The notes beneath the pieces are model-generated. The model saw only the letters and a list, made by a program, of their open reading frames with translations. It searched no databases and was not told the DNA's origin. A program made the position numbers and the translations under genes. Below, one piece after another: positions 6,817 to 14,488 of a stretch of DNA of 17,051 nt (positions are counted from its first letter, which is position 1; each line of letters begins with the position of its first letter). This stretch comes from Spirochaetia bacterium. Lineage in GTDB: Bacteria > Spirochaetota > Spirochaetia > Treponematales > Breznakiellaceae. The DNA lies in contig BNVB01000055.1 of assembly GCA_025997795.1 (NCBI GenBank), positions 1 to 17,051 on the forward strand. Direction: 5' to 3'.

Positions 6817-7169
6817 GTTGTTTTCGCCTTTATTTTAACACAGAGGAATAAAGGATTAATAAGCCATTGTTAGTGTATCGAAACGGTCGAGAATGGCGAC
6901 AATATCGGCATACTCCTGTAAATATAGCCTATAGCAAATAGAAAGGACGGTCAAGCGAAAATTTCTATCTATATTTTGTCCAGTTCTTTTTTGGAAGTAT
7001 AAATAACAATAATAAGAACTATTATTGTTATTGGTAAAATAAAAAACCTTTGGTAGAAGCAAAGACCTGGAACAGGGGCATGTACCAATTAGAAATTTAG
7101 AGTTTTTATCTGTAACGTTCATGAAAGAGGGGGAAATAAGCAGTATGTTATTGTATTTGTTCAAAAGAT
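6817..7169. other. 353-bp intergenic region with one AT-rich hairpin
   Basis: It separates the AlbA_2 gene from the wzt stop codon. I see no convincing gene. A minus-strand open frame (6856-7242) overlaps the wzt 3' end out of frame and has no ribosome-binding site or family features. The main structure is a perfect 13-bp stem, AATAACAATAATA/TATTATTGTTATT, with a 5-nt loop (7002-7032). It could mark the end of the exporter operon, but there is no clean T-run. The region should also hold the promoter of the AlbA_2 gene. TAAAAT shortly before its GTG is the best -10 candidate, with no clear -35. Confidence 0.6.
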
Positions 7170-7982
7170 TTAAGGGGCAGGAGGAGTGGAAACGATACCC
7201 ATCATGTTGTTGTACTGTTCTACAGCTTCTTCTATGGGACACATAGCTGCAACGGCTTTGCCATGTTCCAGAACAAATCCCTTCGTACAGAGTTCTTTCA
7301 TCATATCAATGGCATGGCTTACAAATAATACAGTACGCCCCTGGTTCAAGCACAGATTTTTCATCTTATCAAGTGCTTTCTGCCGGAATCCAACATCCCC
7401 CACGGCCAGCACTTCATCGGATATCAGTATTTCCGAATCAAGATGGGCCGCAATAGCAAACCCCAGGCGTACATACATACCGGAAGAATAACGTTTTACC
7501 GGAGTATCAATATGGTGTGTGTCAATTTCGCTAAAAGCAATAATCTCATCAAGTTTACAGCTTACTTCCCGCCGTTTCATGCCCAAGATGGCGCCATTCA
7601 TATAAATATTTTCCCGGCCCGTAAGTTCATTGTGGAATCCGGTACCCACCTCAAGGAGACTAACCAGCCTCCCCTTTATATGAAACTGTCCTTCTGTGGG
7701 AGCCGTGATTCGGCTTAGTATTTTAAGCAGTGTTGATTTTCCTGCGCCATTCTGCCCCATAATGGCAATACTGTCACCCTGCTCAATTTCCATATTGATC
7801 CCCGAAAGCGCCCAAAAACCAGTCTTATCGTAGACCGTTTCGTTTCCGATTTTAATATTGGGATCATCCCGGCCAAAAACCCGGGCAACATAACTTTGGA
7901 GGTCTTTCCAGAGTACACCGTTGTTTATAACACCCAGACGATAATACTTGGAGAGATTTTCAACTTTAATTGCCAGGGCCAT
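7170..7982 (-). CDS. wzt: ABC transporter ATP-binding protein for polysaccharide export (Wzt/KpsT/TagH type)
   Basis: A 270-aa cytoplasmic ATPase that powers export of a surface polysaccharide with the adjacent permease. Walker A is GQNGAGKS (76-83), the signature region is YSSGMYVRLGFA (165-176), Walker B is ILISDE (185-190), and an H-loop lies in TVLFVSH. The EVGTGFHNELTGRENIYMNG stretch is characteristic of the Wzt/TagH/RfbE family. The length fits the nucleotide-binding domain only: the C-terminal carbohydrate-binding domain of O9a-type Wzt is absent, so chain-end recognition is not predicted. I chose ATG 7982, giving MALAIKVENLSKYY. It overlaps the permease stop as TAATG. The frame is open further upstream, but that extension lies wholly inside the permease gene. 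Confidence 0.93.
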   Translation of the reverse strand: MALAIKVENLSKYYRLGVINNGVLWKDLQSYVARVFGRDDPNIKIGNETVYDKTGFWALSGINMEIEQGDSIAIMGQNGAGKSTLLKILSRITAPTEGQFHIKGRLVSLLEVGTGFHNELTGRENIYMNGAILGMKRREVSCKLDEIIAFSEIDTHHIDTPVKRYSSGMYVRLGFAIAAHLDSEILISDEVLAVGDVGFRQKALDKMKNLCLNQGRTVLFVSHAIDMMKELCTKGFVLEHGKAVAAMCPIEEAVEQYNNMMGIVSTPPAP

Positions 7983-8881
7983 TATACCACATCCATGGAA
8001 GTACGCTCTGTATGGGTAAAAAGAATAAGCCCAAAAAACATAACCAGCACTGTTACAATAAGACTTGAAAAAGTCATTGATAGAGGAACCTCGCCAGCGC
8101 CATAAAACCAAATCCTGAACATTTCCATGGGGGCGCTAACGGGGTTAATATAAAAGAAAAAACGCAGCTTTTCCGGAACCTGGGAAAGGGGATAAACAAC
8201 CGGTGTGGCATACATAGCAAGAGACAGCGTAAGACCAACCACATGATTTAAATCCCGGTATCTGGTAGTTAAAGCAGAAACGATCATGCCTATACCGGTA
8301 CCCAAAGCGCCAAGCCAGAGAATTAAGAAGGGAAAAAGAAATGCATAAGCAGTAGGTCTTACCGGGTTCCCCGTCACTATAAAATAGATTAAAAAAACCA
8401 TAAGGGAGGCAAATTGGATTATCATTTTAGATATAGCGCTAAAGGTGGTTGCTATAGGTACAGAAAGCCTGGGAAAATATACTTTGCTAAATACGCTAGA
8501 ATTGCTTAGAAAAATATTGGAAGCGCTGTTTAAACAGGTAGAGAAAAACCCCCAAAGCATATTACCGCCAAAGTAAAACAGCAGCATTGGAATACCATCT
8601 GTACCAATGTTGGCTATATTACCAAAAGCAAAGGCATAGACCATGGTAGAAAAAAGAGGACTTACAATATGCCAGAGGGGACCAAGAACAGTCTGTTTGT
8701 AGGTGGTAGTAAAATCCCGGATAAAAAACATTATAATCAGATCGCGGTAGTGTATTAGCTCGCGCAGATTCAGATCGAGTAGTTTATGTTTTGAGGATAC
8801 CGAATAATCCCAGTGCATTTGCAATTTCTTCAAGCCGACTGTTTCTAAGTCTATCTGTTTTTCCCCTAACCCTTTAAACAT
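7982..8881 (-). CDS. wzm: ABC-2 type permease for polysaccharide export (Wzm type)
   Basis: A 299-aa inner-membrane protein of the ABC-2 family. A cytoplasmic N-terminal segment contains LRELIHYRDLIIMFFIRDFTTTYKQTVLGPLWHIVSPL, the typical Wzm/TagG entry helix and first membrane segment. Further hydrophobic spans lie at about 75-95, 110-135, 145-170, 175-205 and 265-290, consistent with six membrane helices. The loop before the last span includes FYINPVSAPMEMFRIWFYG, also typical. The gene overlaps the upstream glycosyltransferase by 16 bp and wzt by 1 bp, so the three are translationally coupled. With Wzt it should move a lipid-linked glycan across the inner membrane. Confidence 0.92.
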   Translation of the reverse strand: MFKGLGEKQIDLETVGLKKLQMHWDYSVSSKHKLLDLNLRELIHYRDLIIMFFIRDFTTTYKQTVLGPLWHIVSPLFSTMVYAFAFGNIANIGTDGIPMLLFYFGGNMLWGFFSTCLNSASNIFLSNSSVFSKVYFPRLSVPIATTFSAISKMIIQFASLMVFLIYFIVTGNPVRPTAYAFLFPFLILWLGALGTGIGMIVSALTTRYRDLNHVVGLTLSLAMYATPVVYPLSQVPEKLRFFFYINPVSAPMEMFRIWFYGAGEVPLSMTFSSLIVTVLVMFFGLILFTHTERTSMDVV

Positions 8882-9840
8882 TTATTTATGAATTCCAGGA
8901 CACCAAGTGGGCTTTCCTGTATATGTTTTTTTTCAAACGAAACGGTATCAAAATCCCGTGAGAGATAGTCCAATACATACCTTTCGGGAATCCCGCTAAA
9001 AAACTTCATCGCTTCCCTTAGGGTGCGATTTTTTCCAACCACACAGGTGCCTCTGTAATACCGCCACACATAATTACCGTAGGTTTCATATTCGCTGAAA
9101 TAGCACCCATCAAGTCCGTTTTTTCGCGTAGCCGCCAGAATTTTTTTATAGAAGGATTCTCCTTCCAGTTTGTCATTTTCTTCAATCTTCCCAATAAGCT
9201 CAATCATTATATCTTTTTTGATAAGCATACATTCGGCAATGAAGGAAAAATCCGCCTCCCTGCAAAAACGCCCATTAAACAGCTTGTCAATCATGTTAAA
9301 ATAGGGTGCATAATATTCCCCTTTCTTATAAAACACCACCTTGTCTTTTTGCAAAAAAGGAATCGGATTCAATGGTACGGTATCTCCGTCAAATATAAGA
9401 TAATATTCATGCCGGCAACGGTATGCATAAGCCATTTTTAAAAATTGGTGGAAATACCCGCCGACTATTTCACCATTTATATCTTTTATTGCTTTATAGC
9501 TTAAACCTTCACAAATTTCATTCTCATCTAATATTTCAACATTTTTATTTTGAAATAATTCCTTTGTTCTTTGATTTTTTTTTGTAATAATTACTATCTT
9601 CTGCGGAGAAAGATTATTTATATAATAATCAATATACTTTGCTGTTACACCCAGATCGCGTTCTGCGGCAATTAAAATCAAATCGTAATTATTTTTTTCA
9701 AGAACCGGTTTCTGCGGCAGATTTCTATTATTCCAAAGAACCACCTCTTGCCGCGAAGGAAAAAAATTATTATCTTCAAGATTATGTTTGAGTAATAATG
9801 ATAACGCGCGGGTTTTTATATCGGTTTCCATCATGTCCAT
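8866..9840 (-). CDS. DUF6492-like putative glycosyltransferase
   Basis: A 324-aa soluble protein. After a variable N-terminus, YDLILIAAERDLGVTAKYIDYYINN (52-76) looks like the first strand and helix of a GT-A fold. YYLIFDGDTVPLNP (146-159) holds a DxD motif (Asp151, Asp153) of the kind that binds a metal and nucleotide sugar. HQFLKMAYAY just before it resembles the helix preceding DxD in related families. I assign DUF6492-like from this layout, and the donor and acceptor sugars are unknown. It overlaps the radical SAM gene upstream by 10 bp and the permease downstream by 16 bp. Placement directly before Wzm/Wzt suggests a role in building the exported glycan. Confidence 0.7.
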   Translation of the reverse strand: MDMMETDIKTRALSLLLKHNLEDNNFFPSRQEVVLWNNRNLPQKPVLEKNNYDLILIAAERDLGVTAKYIDYYINNLSPQKIVIITKKNQRTKELFQNKNVEILDENEICEGLSYKAIKDINGEIVGGYFHQFLKMAYAYRCRHEYYLIFDGDTVPLNPIPFLQKDKVVFYKKGEYYAPYFNMIDKLFNGRFCREADFSFIAECMLIKKDIMIELIGKIEENDKLEGESFYKKILAATRKNGLDGCYFSEYETYGNYVWRYYRGTCVVGKNRTLREAMKFFSGIPERYVLDYLSRDFDTVSFEKKHIQESPLGVLEFINKCLKG

Positions 9841-10715
9841 TCAGCTAAGTCTTTTCTTGATATATTCCATTTATGCCCTTTTGTGCGGCCTCTAACATTG
9901 CAATACCGGCAGAACGGAATAGGGGCGGCTAAAAAATTAAGAATTTCTTCCGCATTTTTCGCTTTATAAATATCAATAGAATCATCTTCTGTTACCGAGA
10001 GACCTGTTTTAAAATAATCATTAAAGAATTTTATATGCGCCGCGGAAGCGCAGGTGTAAAGCCTGCCATCGCGTAATGTAATGCATGAATTTGCGAATCC
10101 GCAATACTTGAAATTTTCGGCAATATTTTGCTGCCCCTTTAAATCAAGCGGATAATGCCACATATTATTTTGCTTTTCAACTGTTAAATCGGTTGATGAA
10201 AAATCAAAATCGACGATAATAAGATTATTATAATAACCACACTTTACAATATATGTTTTCGCCTTCGTACTAATTGTGCCGATATCCAATTCAATTGGAT
10301 ACTTACTTATGGCAATCTGTATGTTGTAATCGGCGCAGCTTTTCCAAAATAAATCCGGCTGGTTCGATAATAATATGCCGTTTGTCACCAATAAAATGCG
10401 CGTTGAATCATCAAAACAGGAGCGTGCCGCCCGCATGAATTCTATTAACTGTGGATGCAACAGCGGTTCGCCTCCAAGAAGCTGAATATATTGTAAATGC
10501 CCACCTGATAACCGCGCTATACGATTACAGTCGGCAGTGAAAGAATTTACATCAAGAAAAGATTTTTGAGCCAATGGCGAGAAATGGCAGCAGCCGGAAC
10601 AATTTAAATTGCAATGCTCAGTAATATGTACTTCAAAACACAACACAGAACGGGCAAGCAATCTTCTTTTAATTACCATTTTTTCAAGGCGATCTTTAAT
10701 AATATTATTTTCCAC
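9831..10715 (-). CDS. Radical SAM protein with SPASM-like C-terminal cysteines
   Basis: A 294-aa enzyme using a GTG start (10715). Cys35, Cys39 and Cys42 (HCNLNCSGC) form the CxxxCxxC site for the SAM-binding [4Fe-4S] cluster, and GGEP (81-84) binds the SAM amino group. C-terminal Cys205, 211, 222, 269 and 272 suggest a second, SPASM-like iron-sulfur cluster. SPASM/twitch enzymes modify peptides or sugars by radical chemistry. In a glycan cluster a sugar dehydrogenation, epimerisation or peptide modification is possible, but the sequence does not say which. It lies 12 bp after the GT32-type gene and overlaps the DUF6492-like gene by 10 bp, so it belongs to the same operon. ATG at codon 13 is a less likely alternative start. 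Confidence 0.87.
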   Translation of the reverse strand: MENNIIKDRLEKMVIKRRLLARSVLCFEVHITEHCNLNCSGCCHFSPLAQKSFLDVNSFTADCNRIARLSGGHLQYIQLLGGEPLLHPQLIEFMRAARSCFDDSTRILLVTNGILLSNQPDLFWKSCADYNIQIAISKYPIELDIGTISTKAKTYIVKCGYYNNLIIVDFDFSSTDLTVEKQNNMWHYPLDLKGQQNIAENFKYCGFANSCITLRDGRLYTCASAAHIKFFNDYFKTGLSVTEDDSIDIYKAKNAEEILNFLAAPIPFCRYCNVRGRTKGHKWNISRKDLAEWT

Positions 10716-10727
10716 TATTTGATCATC

Positions 10728-11501
10728 CTATTTTTGGGTGAATTGCCGGGGTAATTTGCCCTTCAACTCAGGTACATCGTCTAAAAAAATCCGGCTGTCC
10801 GCTTTTGGGTCGTGCAGCTCTATAAATTTCATCTGCCTCAATAATGTTTTTAATGGTATTCGATGCTTATTGGTTAAAAAATAAAAATACTTTTTTATAA
10901 ACCACGACGCATTACACCAATGAACAGCATATGTGTTTTCAGTAATATATTTATATGTGAATTGTTGGAAAGGATGAAACGGAGAAAAGTATTCATAAGG
11001 AAATATCCTTATATCATCATAGATTCCGTTATTTATTAGATTGGTAAGAATATCCGGAATCTGAAATCTGGAACTTTTCCAGATTTCATCATGATAAAAT
11101 TCAATAACTGAATTTAAGACAGGACGGCCTTTTTCTGCGCCAAACACAGCAGGCTCAAGAAGATTAAAGAGACTATTACCGATAAACATTTTATACCCCA
11201 ACAGGGGTTCAAAATCCTTGTAAACGGTAACATCCGTATCAAAATAAATGCCACCCTGATCATGTAAGACCTTGACGCGCATGTAATCCGATACAGACGC
11301 CCACATCTTTAAATCATACACCGTTTTGAACCAAAGGCAGTTTGAATATTCATATTCAAAATCAAAATAAGGCGAGTTTTCGTTAACCTCAATTATTTCA
11401 TAACCCGGCAGCATCAATCGCCAGTTCTCAATACAAATCTCTGTCATCCGCGATTTGGGTTCGTTATAACCCCAAACATAGAATATTCGTTTTGGTATCA
11501 T
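10728..11501 (-). CDS. GT32-type glycosyltransferase with DxD motif (Gly_transf_sug)
   Basis: A 257-aa protein starting MIPKRIFYVWGYNEPKS, the hallmark start of the OCH1/GT32-like family (IPKIIHyiW). VSDYMRVKVLHDQGGIYFDTDVTV (70-93) contains the conserved DxD (Asp88, Asp90) that coordinates the metal and sugar nucleotide. AVHWCNASW near 210 matches the conserved His-Trp region of the family. Members transfer hexoses or amino sugars in capsule and LPS synthesis in the cytoplasm. It overlaps the upstream methyltransferase by 4 bp (ATGA), indicating coupling. The exact sugar is not predictable. Confidence 0.88.
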   Translation of the reverse strand: MIPKRIFYVWGYNEPKSRMTEICIENWRLMLPGYEIIEVNENSPYFDFEYEYSNCLWFKTVYDLKMWASVSDYMRVKVLHDQGGIYFDTDVTVYKDFEPLLGYKMFIGNSLFNLLEPAVFGAEKGRPVLNSVIEFYHDEIWKSSRFQIPDILTNLINNGIYDDIRIFPYEYFSPFHPFQQFTYKYITENTYAVHWCNASWFIKKYFYFLTNKHRIPLKTLLRQMKFIELHDPKADSRIFLDDVPELKGKLPRQFTQK

Positions 11502-12241
11502 CTTTTGTTCCTTATTCTATATTTCTTTCTTGCCCATATAACAGTTTCAAACCCCCAATATGCCCAAGTCCCATTTCTTACTATTTTCGTTTTTTTTGAT
11601 TTACATTCTGCCAACATACCAATTATAAACATGAAAAACGGTTTATATGCTTTACTTTTAAATATTATTTGTATATTTTCTTTCTCAAGCGTTTGTATTA
11701 CTTTATTGAAATTTGGCGGCACATCTTTATGAGAGCCATCGTCATAATAATTTAAAGTCCCTCTTCGCGGACCTGGAAATTTTACACTTTTTTCTGTTGG
11801 AAAGGATAAGTATAAATAACCTCCTTGCTTTAATACTTTTATCATCGCATATAATACCTTATCTCTCTCATCACAATGTTCTAAATTATGAGATGATATT
11901 ACAGTATCAAATGAAATATTAATATTTTCAATTGTGTCGGCAAATTTATCAGGCGTTGTAATTATATAATTATCTGCCAAATTTGGTTCCGTTTGATGGT
12001 AATCGCCAACATCAATGCCTGTATACTCTATATTAGGAAGTATAGTTTTTATAATATATGGCGAATTATTTCCGCAACCAACATCAAGCAATGTACCATT
12101 CTGTTTTATTTTTTTTAGAAACATTCTGCGGCTATGCGGCGGTTCAATAATTTTGTTGATAATAGCAGGATACTCCCTCCCCCACCAATTGCGATACTGC
12201 CTGGAATGTTTATATTTTTCTATTATATCCGGTGACAGCAT
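11498..12241 (-). CDS. Class I SAM-dependent methyltransferase
   Basis: A 247-aa protein and the first gene of the second glycan operon. SAM-binding motif I is LLDVGCGNNS (51-60), followed by the acidic end of strand 2 in YTGIDVGD (73-80) and the post-motif FDTVISSHNLEH (111-122), typical of Methyltransf_11/25 proteins. The later segment VLKQGGYLYLSFPTEKS is the conserved helix-turn-strand. It probably methylates a sugar of the glycan or its lipid-linked precursor, which is inference from context. A strong ribosome-binding site (GGAGGG, 5 nt from ATG) and the terminator upstream support this as a first gene. Confidence 0.87.
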   Translation of the reverse strand: MLSPDIIEKYKHSRQYRNWWGREYPAIINKIIEPPHSRRMFLKKIKQNGTLLDVGCGNNSPYIIKTILPNIEYTGIDVGDYHQTEPNLADNYIITTPDKFADTIENINISFDTVISSHNLEHCDERDKVLYAMIKVLKQGGYLYLSFPTEKSVKFPGPRRGTLNYYDDGSHKDVPPNFNKVIQTLEKENIQIIFKSKAYKPFFMFIIGMLAECKSKKTKIVRNGTWAYWGFETVIWARKKYRIRNKR

Positions 12242-12603
12242 AAATTCCCTCCTAAGTCAATAGAATTGTTCAATAACTTCAGTTATTTAACAACAACCAT
12301 TAAAAAAAGCAAAATACGGAGTATTTTGCATGACTTGTTCGACAACTAACCGAGTTGTCGAACAAGTCTAATGTTTTTTTCACTCTTTCTCATACATATC
12401 CGTATAATTGTTTCTGTCATCATCTTCTGTGTTTTTTCAGATATACAAAAACAAGTATTATCTTTGCGTAATTTTCTTTCGCACGCATAAAGTAATCTAC
12501 ATTGTAGAGCATATTAATTTGAGTTTTCACACATTCATACCTTTATAAACCTAATGAAATACTTTAGAAACATCCCCAAATATATAATATGCGTTTTGAT
12601 ATT
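12242..12603. other. 362-bp intergenic region between the two glycan operons
   Basis: It holds a double-hairpin terminator (listed separately), a palindrome AATAACT-TC-AGTTATT (12272-12287) 31 bp before the methyltransferase start, and AT-rich sequence elsewhere. The palindrome could be an operator, but no convincing -35/-10 pair is visible around it. Two tiny minus-strand open frames (about 30 and 25 codons between 12345 and 12512) lack ribosome-binding sites and are probably decayed or chance. Confidence 0.6.
12309..12376. terminator. Bidirectional double-hairpin terminator
   Basis: Hairpin A is GCAAAATAC-N3-GTATTTTGC (12309-12329). On the minus strand it is followed directly by seven T, an intrinsic terminator for the GT8 operon. 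Hairpin B is a perfect 16-bp stem, GACTTGTTCGACAACT with a 5-nt loop (12332-12368). On the plus strand it is followed within 4 nt by a T-run. The pair insulates the two glycan operons. Confidence 0.85.
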
Positions 12604-13608
12604 TTACTCAACCCTAATAGTAACCATTTTCTGAATTTCTTCCCTATCCAACTTTTTATATTGACTAAGGCAGGCAAGAAGTTTCCCGCGATATTGCGTT
12701 TGATTTTTATTATATTTTTCATGCAATTGATCATAAAAAGCTGTCATCTTAGCATAAACCCAAAAGTCAGCAAAATTTGGTAAAGGGTATAAACTAATAC
12801 TGGTAGGATCAATGCTATAATTATACTGCCAAGGCCTACTCGTATATCCTCCGGTAAAATGCCTAATTACACATTCTTGCGATGCATTGCATATAAAACC
12901 TTTATTGATACCAAAATACTCCATTATATAATCATCATAATTCTTATAATAAGCAAAGCAATTGTATTTTAAATCCAGCGCTTTATAGTTATTTTCAAAA
13001 CACTTATTCAGAATAGATTGATCTTCATTTTGTTTGCATTCTCTGTACTTGCTTTCAATTTTTAGTAATTTCCGGGTTGTTTTATTATCCAGCCAGCGTT
13101 TACAATCAATTAATAAAACCCCTGCGTTAAAACATTTGTGCGAATCAATTAAATCAACTTTATTTTTATATAGCGCTAGATGCATCTTATTGATATACCC
13201 TATATCATAAACAGCACCAAGTACATACCCCCCCAGATCTTCCTGGTATAACTCCAGAATATCACCCAGGGCTATGACATCTGCATCAAGATATATTACT
13301 TTATCTAAATTTGGTTTTAGATATGGAATTAACCATACATTATATTTAGCCAGCGAACACGAATAGCCTTTATAACAATCCGCCCATACTTTTTCCGAAT
13401 CTATTGTTAGAAATTCAATATTTAAATTTTTAAATCTCTCTTTTAGCATTTCTATTTGGTTTTTATTAGATTCAGATATGCTGCCGTCTAATATATAAAA
13501 ATCGATAAATGATTTGGTATTATAACAAATACTAGCTATGGTTACTGCCACAAACGGCGCATAATTGTCGTCGCTAGAGAGAAATACGGGTATACTTGTA
13601 TTCATCAT
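12604..13608 (-). CDS. GT8-family glycosyltransferase (LgtC/RfaJ type)
   Basis: A 334-aa retaining glycosyltransferase of the GT-A fold. The N-terminus IPVFLSSDDNYAPFVAVTIASI matches the nucleotide-binding start of GT8. The DxD is in VIYLDADVIALGD (Asp108, Asp110), CFNAGVLLID (159-168) is the conserved acceptor-side loop, and HFTGGYTSRPW (250-260) is the C-terminal HxxGxxKPW-type motif, with Arg in place of the usual Lys. Family members add glucose or galactose to LPS and other glycans. Two ATGs in a row (13608 and 13605) are possible starts, and the second has better spacing to AGGAAG. It is the last gene before the bidirectional terminator. Confidence 0.92.
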   Translation of the reverse strand: MMNTSIPVFLSSDDNYAPFVAVTIASICYNTKSFIDFYILDGSISESNKNQIEMLKERFKNLNIEFLTIDSEKVWADCYKGYSCSLAKYNVWLIPYLKPNLDKVIYLDADVIALGDILELYQEDLGGYVLGAVYDIGYINKMHLALYKNKVDLIDSHKCFNAGVLLIDCKRWLDNKTTRKLLKIESKYRECKQNEDQSILNKCFENNYKALDLKYNCFAYYKNYDDYIMEYFGINKGFICNASQECVIRHFTGGYTSRPWQYNYSIDPTSISLYPLPNFADFWVYAKMTAFYDQLHEKYNKNQTQYRGKLLACLSQYKKLDREEIQKMVTIRVE

Positions 13609-13673
13609 TCTTCTTCCTTATCTTTTATTGCAAGGCATTTCGCCAAATGATCGGTTTGCTGTGAATCAGTCAT
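13605..13673 (-). CDS. Possible 22-codon ORF coupled to the GT8 gene
   Basis: The frame MTDSQQTDHLAKCLAIKDKEEE is hydrophilic and its TGA overlaps the GT8 start as ATGA. It occupies most of the gap between the glycosyltransferase ending at 13697 and GT8. No clear ribosome-binding site precedes its ATG and I recognise no family. It may act as a coupling leader, be a remnant of a longer gene, or be chance. Confidence 0.25.
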   Translation of the reverse strand: MTDSQQTDHLAKCLAIKDKEEE

Positions 13674-13696
13674 ACTTAAGTCTTTTGAGGTTGATT

Positions 13697-14488
13697 CTAA
13701 TACTTTTTGCCATCATTTATTAAATTCTGCCGGATATTCTTTCTCAACTGTTTTAATAGCCGCTCTTGCGGGGACAAGATGGTTATTTCTTTGCCGCCAA
13801 TAACTGAAACAGTACCTCCAAATGCATGGTTGGGATATTTCTTGTTTACATATTTCAGCATGTTATTATATCTGGGATGAAAAGAGATATATCCAGCATC
13901 AGACCAATGACAGCACTTAATTTTACATATATTTGTTTCAATGCCATGATTTAGTAATGCAGATATACAAAAATCCTCTACATATAAATCATATTCCAAG
14001 TGTTCATCAAATCGCAACCCGTAACTTTTTACTAATGACGAATGAATAATCACCGCCTGACAATCTAAAGTGTCTACTTCATAGGCATCTTCAAATTTTT
14101 CGCTTATGGGGTACCTTTCATCACTTCCATTCCTCCTTTTGCTATATATTTGTCCCCGCCCTTCTCTGAAATAATAACCTTCCTCAAACAATAGCTTACT
14201 GCCTGTTGGCCCATAAATTTTATTTACATCAAGACTGTTCAGTTTCTCCGCAATATCTTCTTTTATTTCCCAGTCGGAATGACAAAAGACAAACCACGCC
14301 TCTTGACTATAATCGTAATTATTTAAAAACTGGTTATATCTCTTAGAAATAAATTGATTATCCCGGGAGTTATCAAAACTAACGCGCTCTATTTGCTTGT
14401 TGTTTTTAACGAACTCATTTTGACAGACAAGCCTGTTATATAATTCAAAATCAGTTACAGCGCTTATAAAGTATATTTTATTTAGCAT
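13697..14488 (-). CDS. Glyco_tranf_2_5-like glycosyltransferase, cassette copy A
   Basis: A 263-aa protein resembling the Glyco_tranf_2_5 group (StrF-like putative glycosyltransferases): KIYFISAVTDFELYNRLV at the start, AWFVFCHSDWE (64-74) at the position of the GT-A strand leading to the active site, DTLDCQAVIIHSSLV in the middle, and LRFDEHLEYDLYVEDFC followed by KCCHWSD as the conserved acidic and His regions. Donor and acceptor are unknown. It starts 12 bp after the radical SAM gene of the same cassette. Its first 74 residues are almost identical to copy B (15555-16358), differing at three positions. The rest is only about half identical, so the gene is mosaic. Confidence 0.8.
   Translation of the reverse strand: MLNKIYFISAVTDFELYNRLVCQNEFVKNNKQIERVSFDNSRDNQFISKRYNQFLNNYDYSQEAWFVFCHSDWEIKEDIAEKLNSLDVNKIYGPTGSKLLFEEGYYFREGRGQIYSKRRNGSDERYPISEKFEDAYEVDTLDCQAVIIHSSLVKSYGLRFDEHLEYDLYVEDFCISALLNHGIETNICKIKCCHWSDAGYISFHPRYNNMLKYVNKKYPNHAFGGTVSVIGGKEITILSPQERLLKQLRKNIRQNLINDGKKY

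Noticed and set aside
6856..7242. 128-codon minus-strand open frame after wzt
   Set aside because: It overlaps the wzt 3' end out of frame, has no ribosome-binding site and its composition (Ser/Asn/Tyr runs, many Cys) looks like translated spacer.
7983..8111. 43-codon N-terminal extension of the Wzt ATPase
   Set aside because: It lies wholly inside the permease gene in another frame and has no family similarity. ATG 7982 overlapping the permease stop gives a standard Wzt start.
12345..12512. Small minus-strand frames of about 30 and 25 codons between the operons
   Set aside because: They have no ribosome-binding sites, one runs into the terminator hairpin and there is no recognisable family. 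Chance or decay is more likely.
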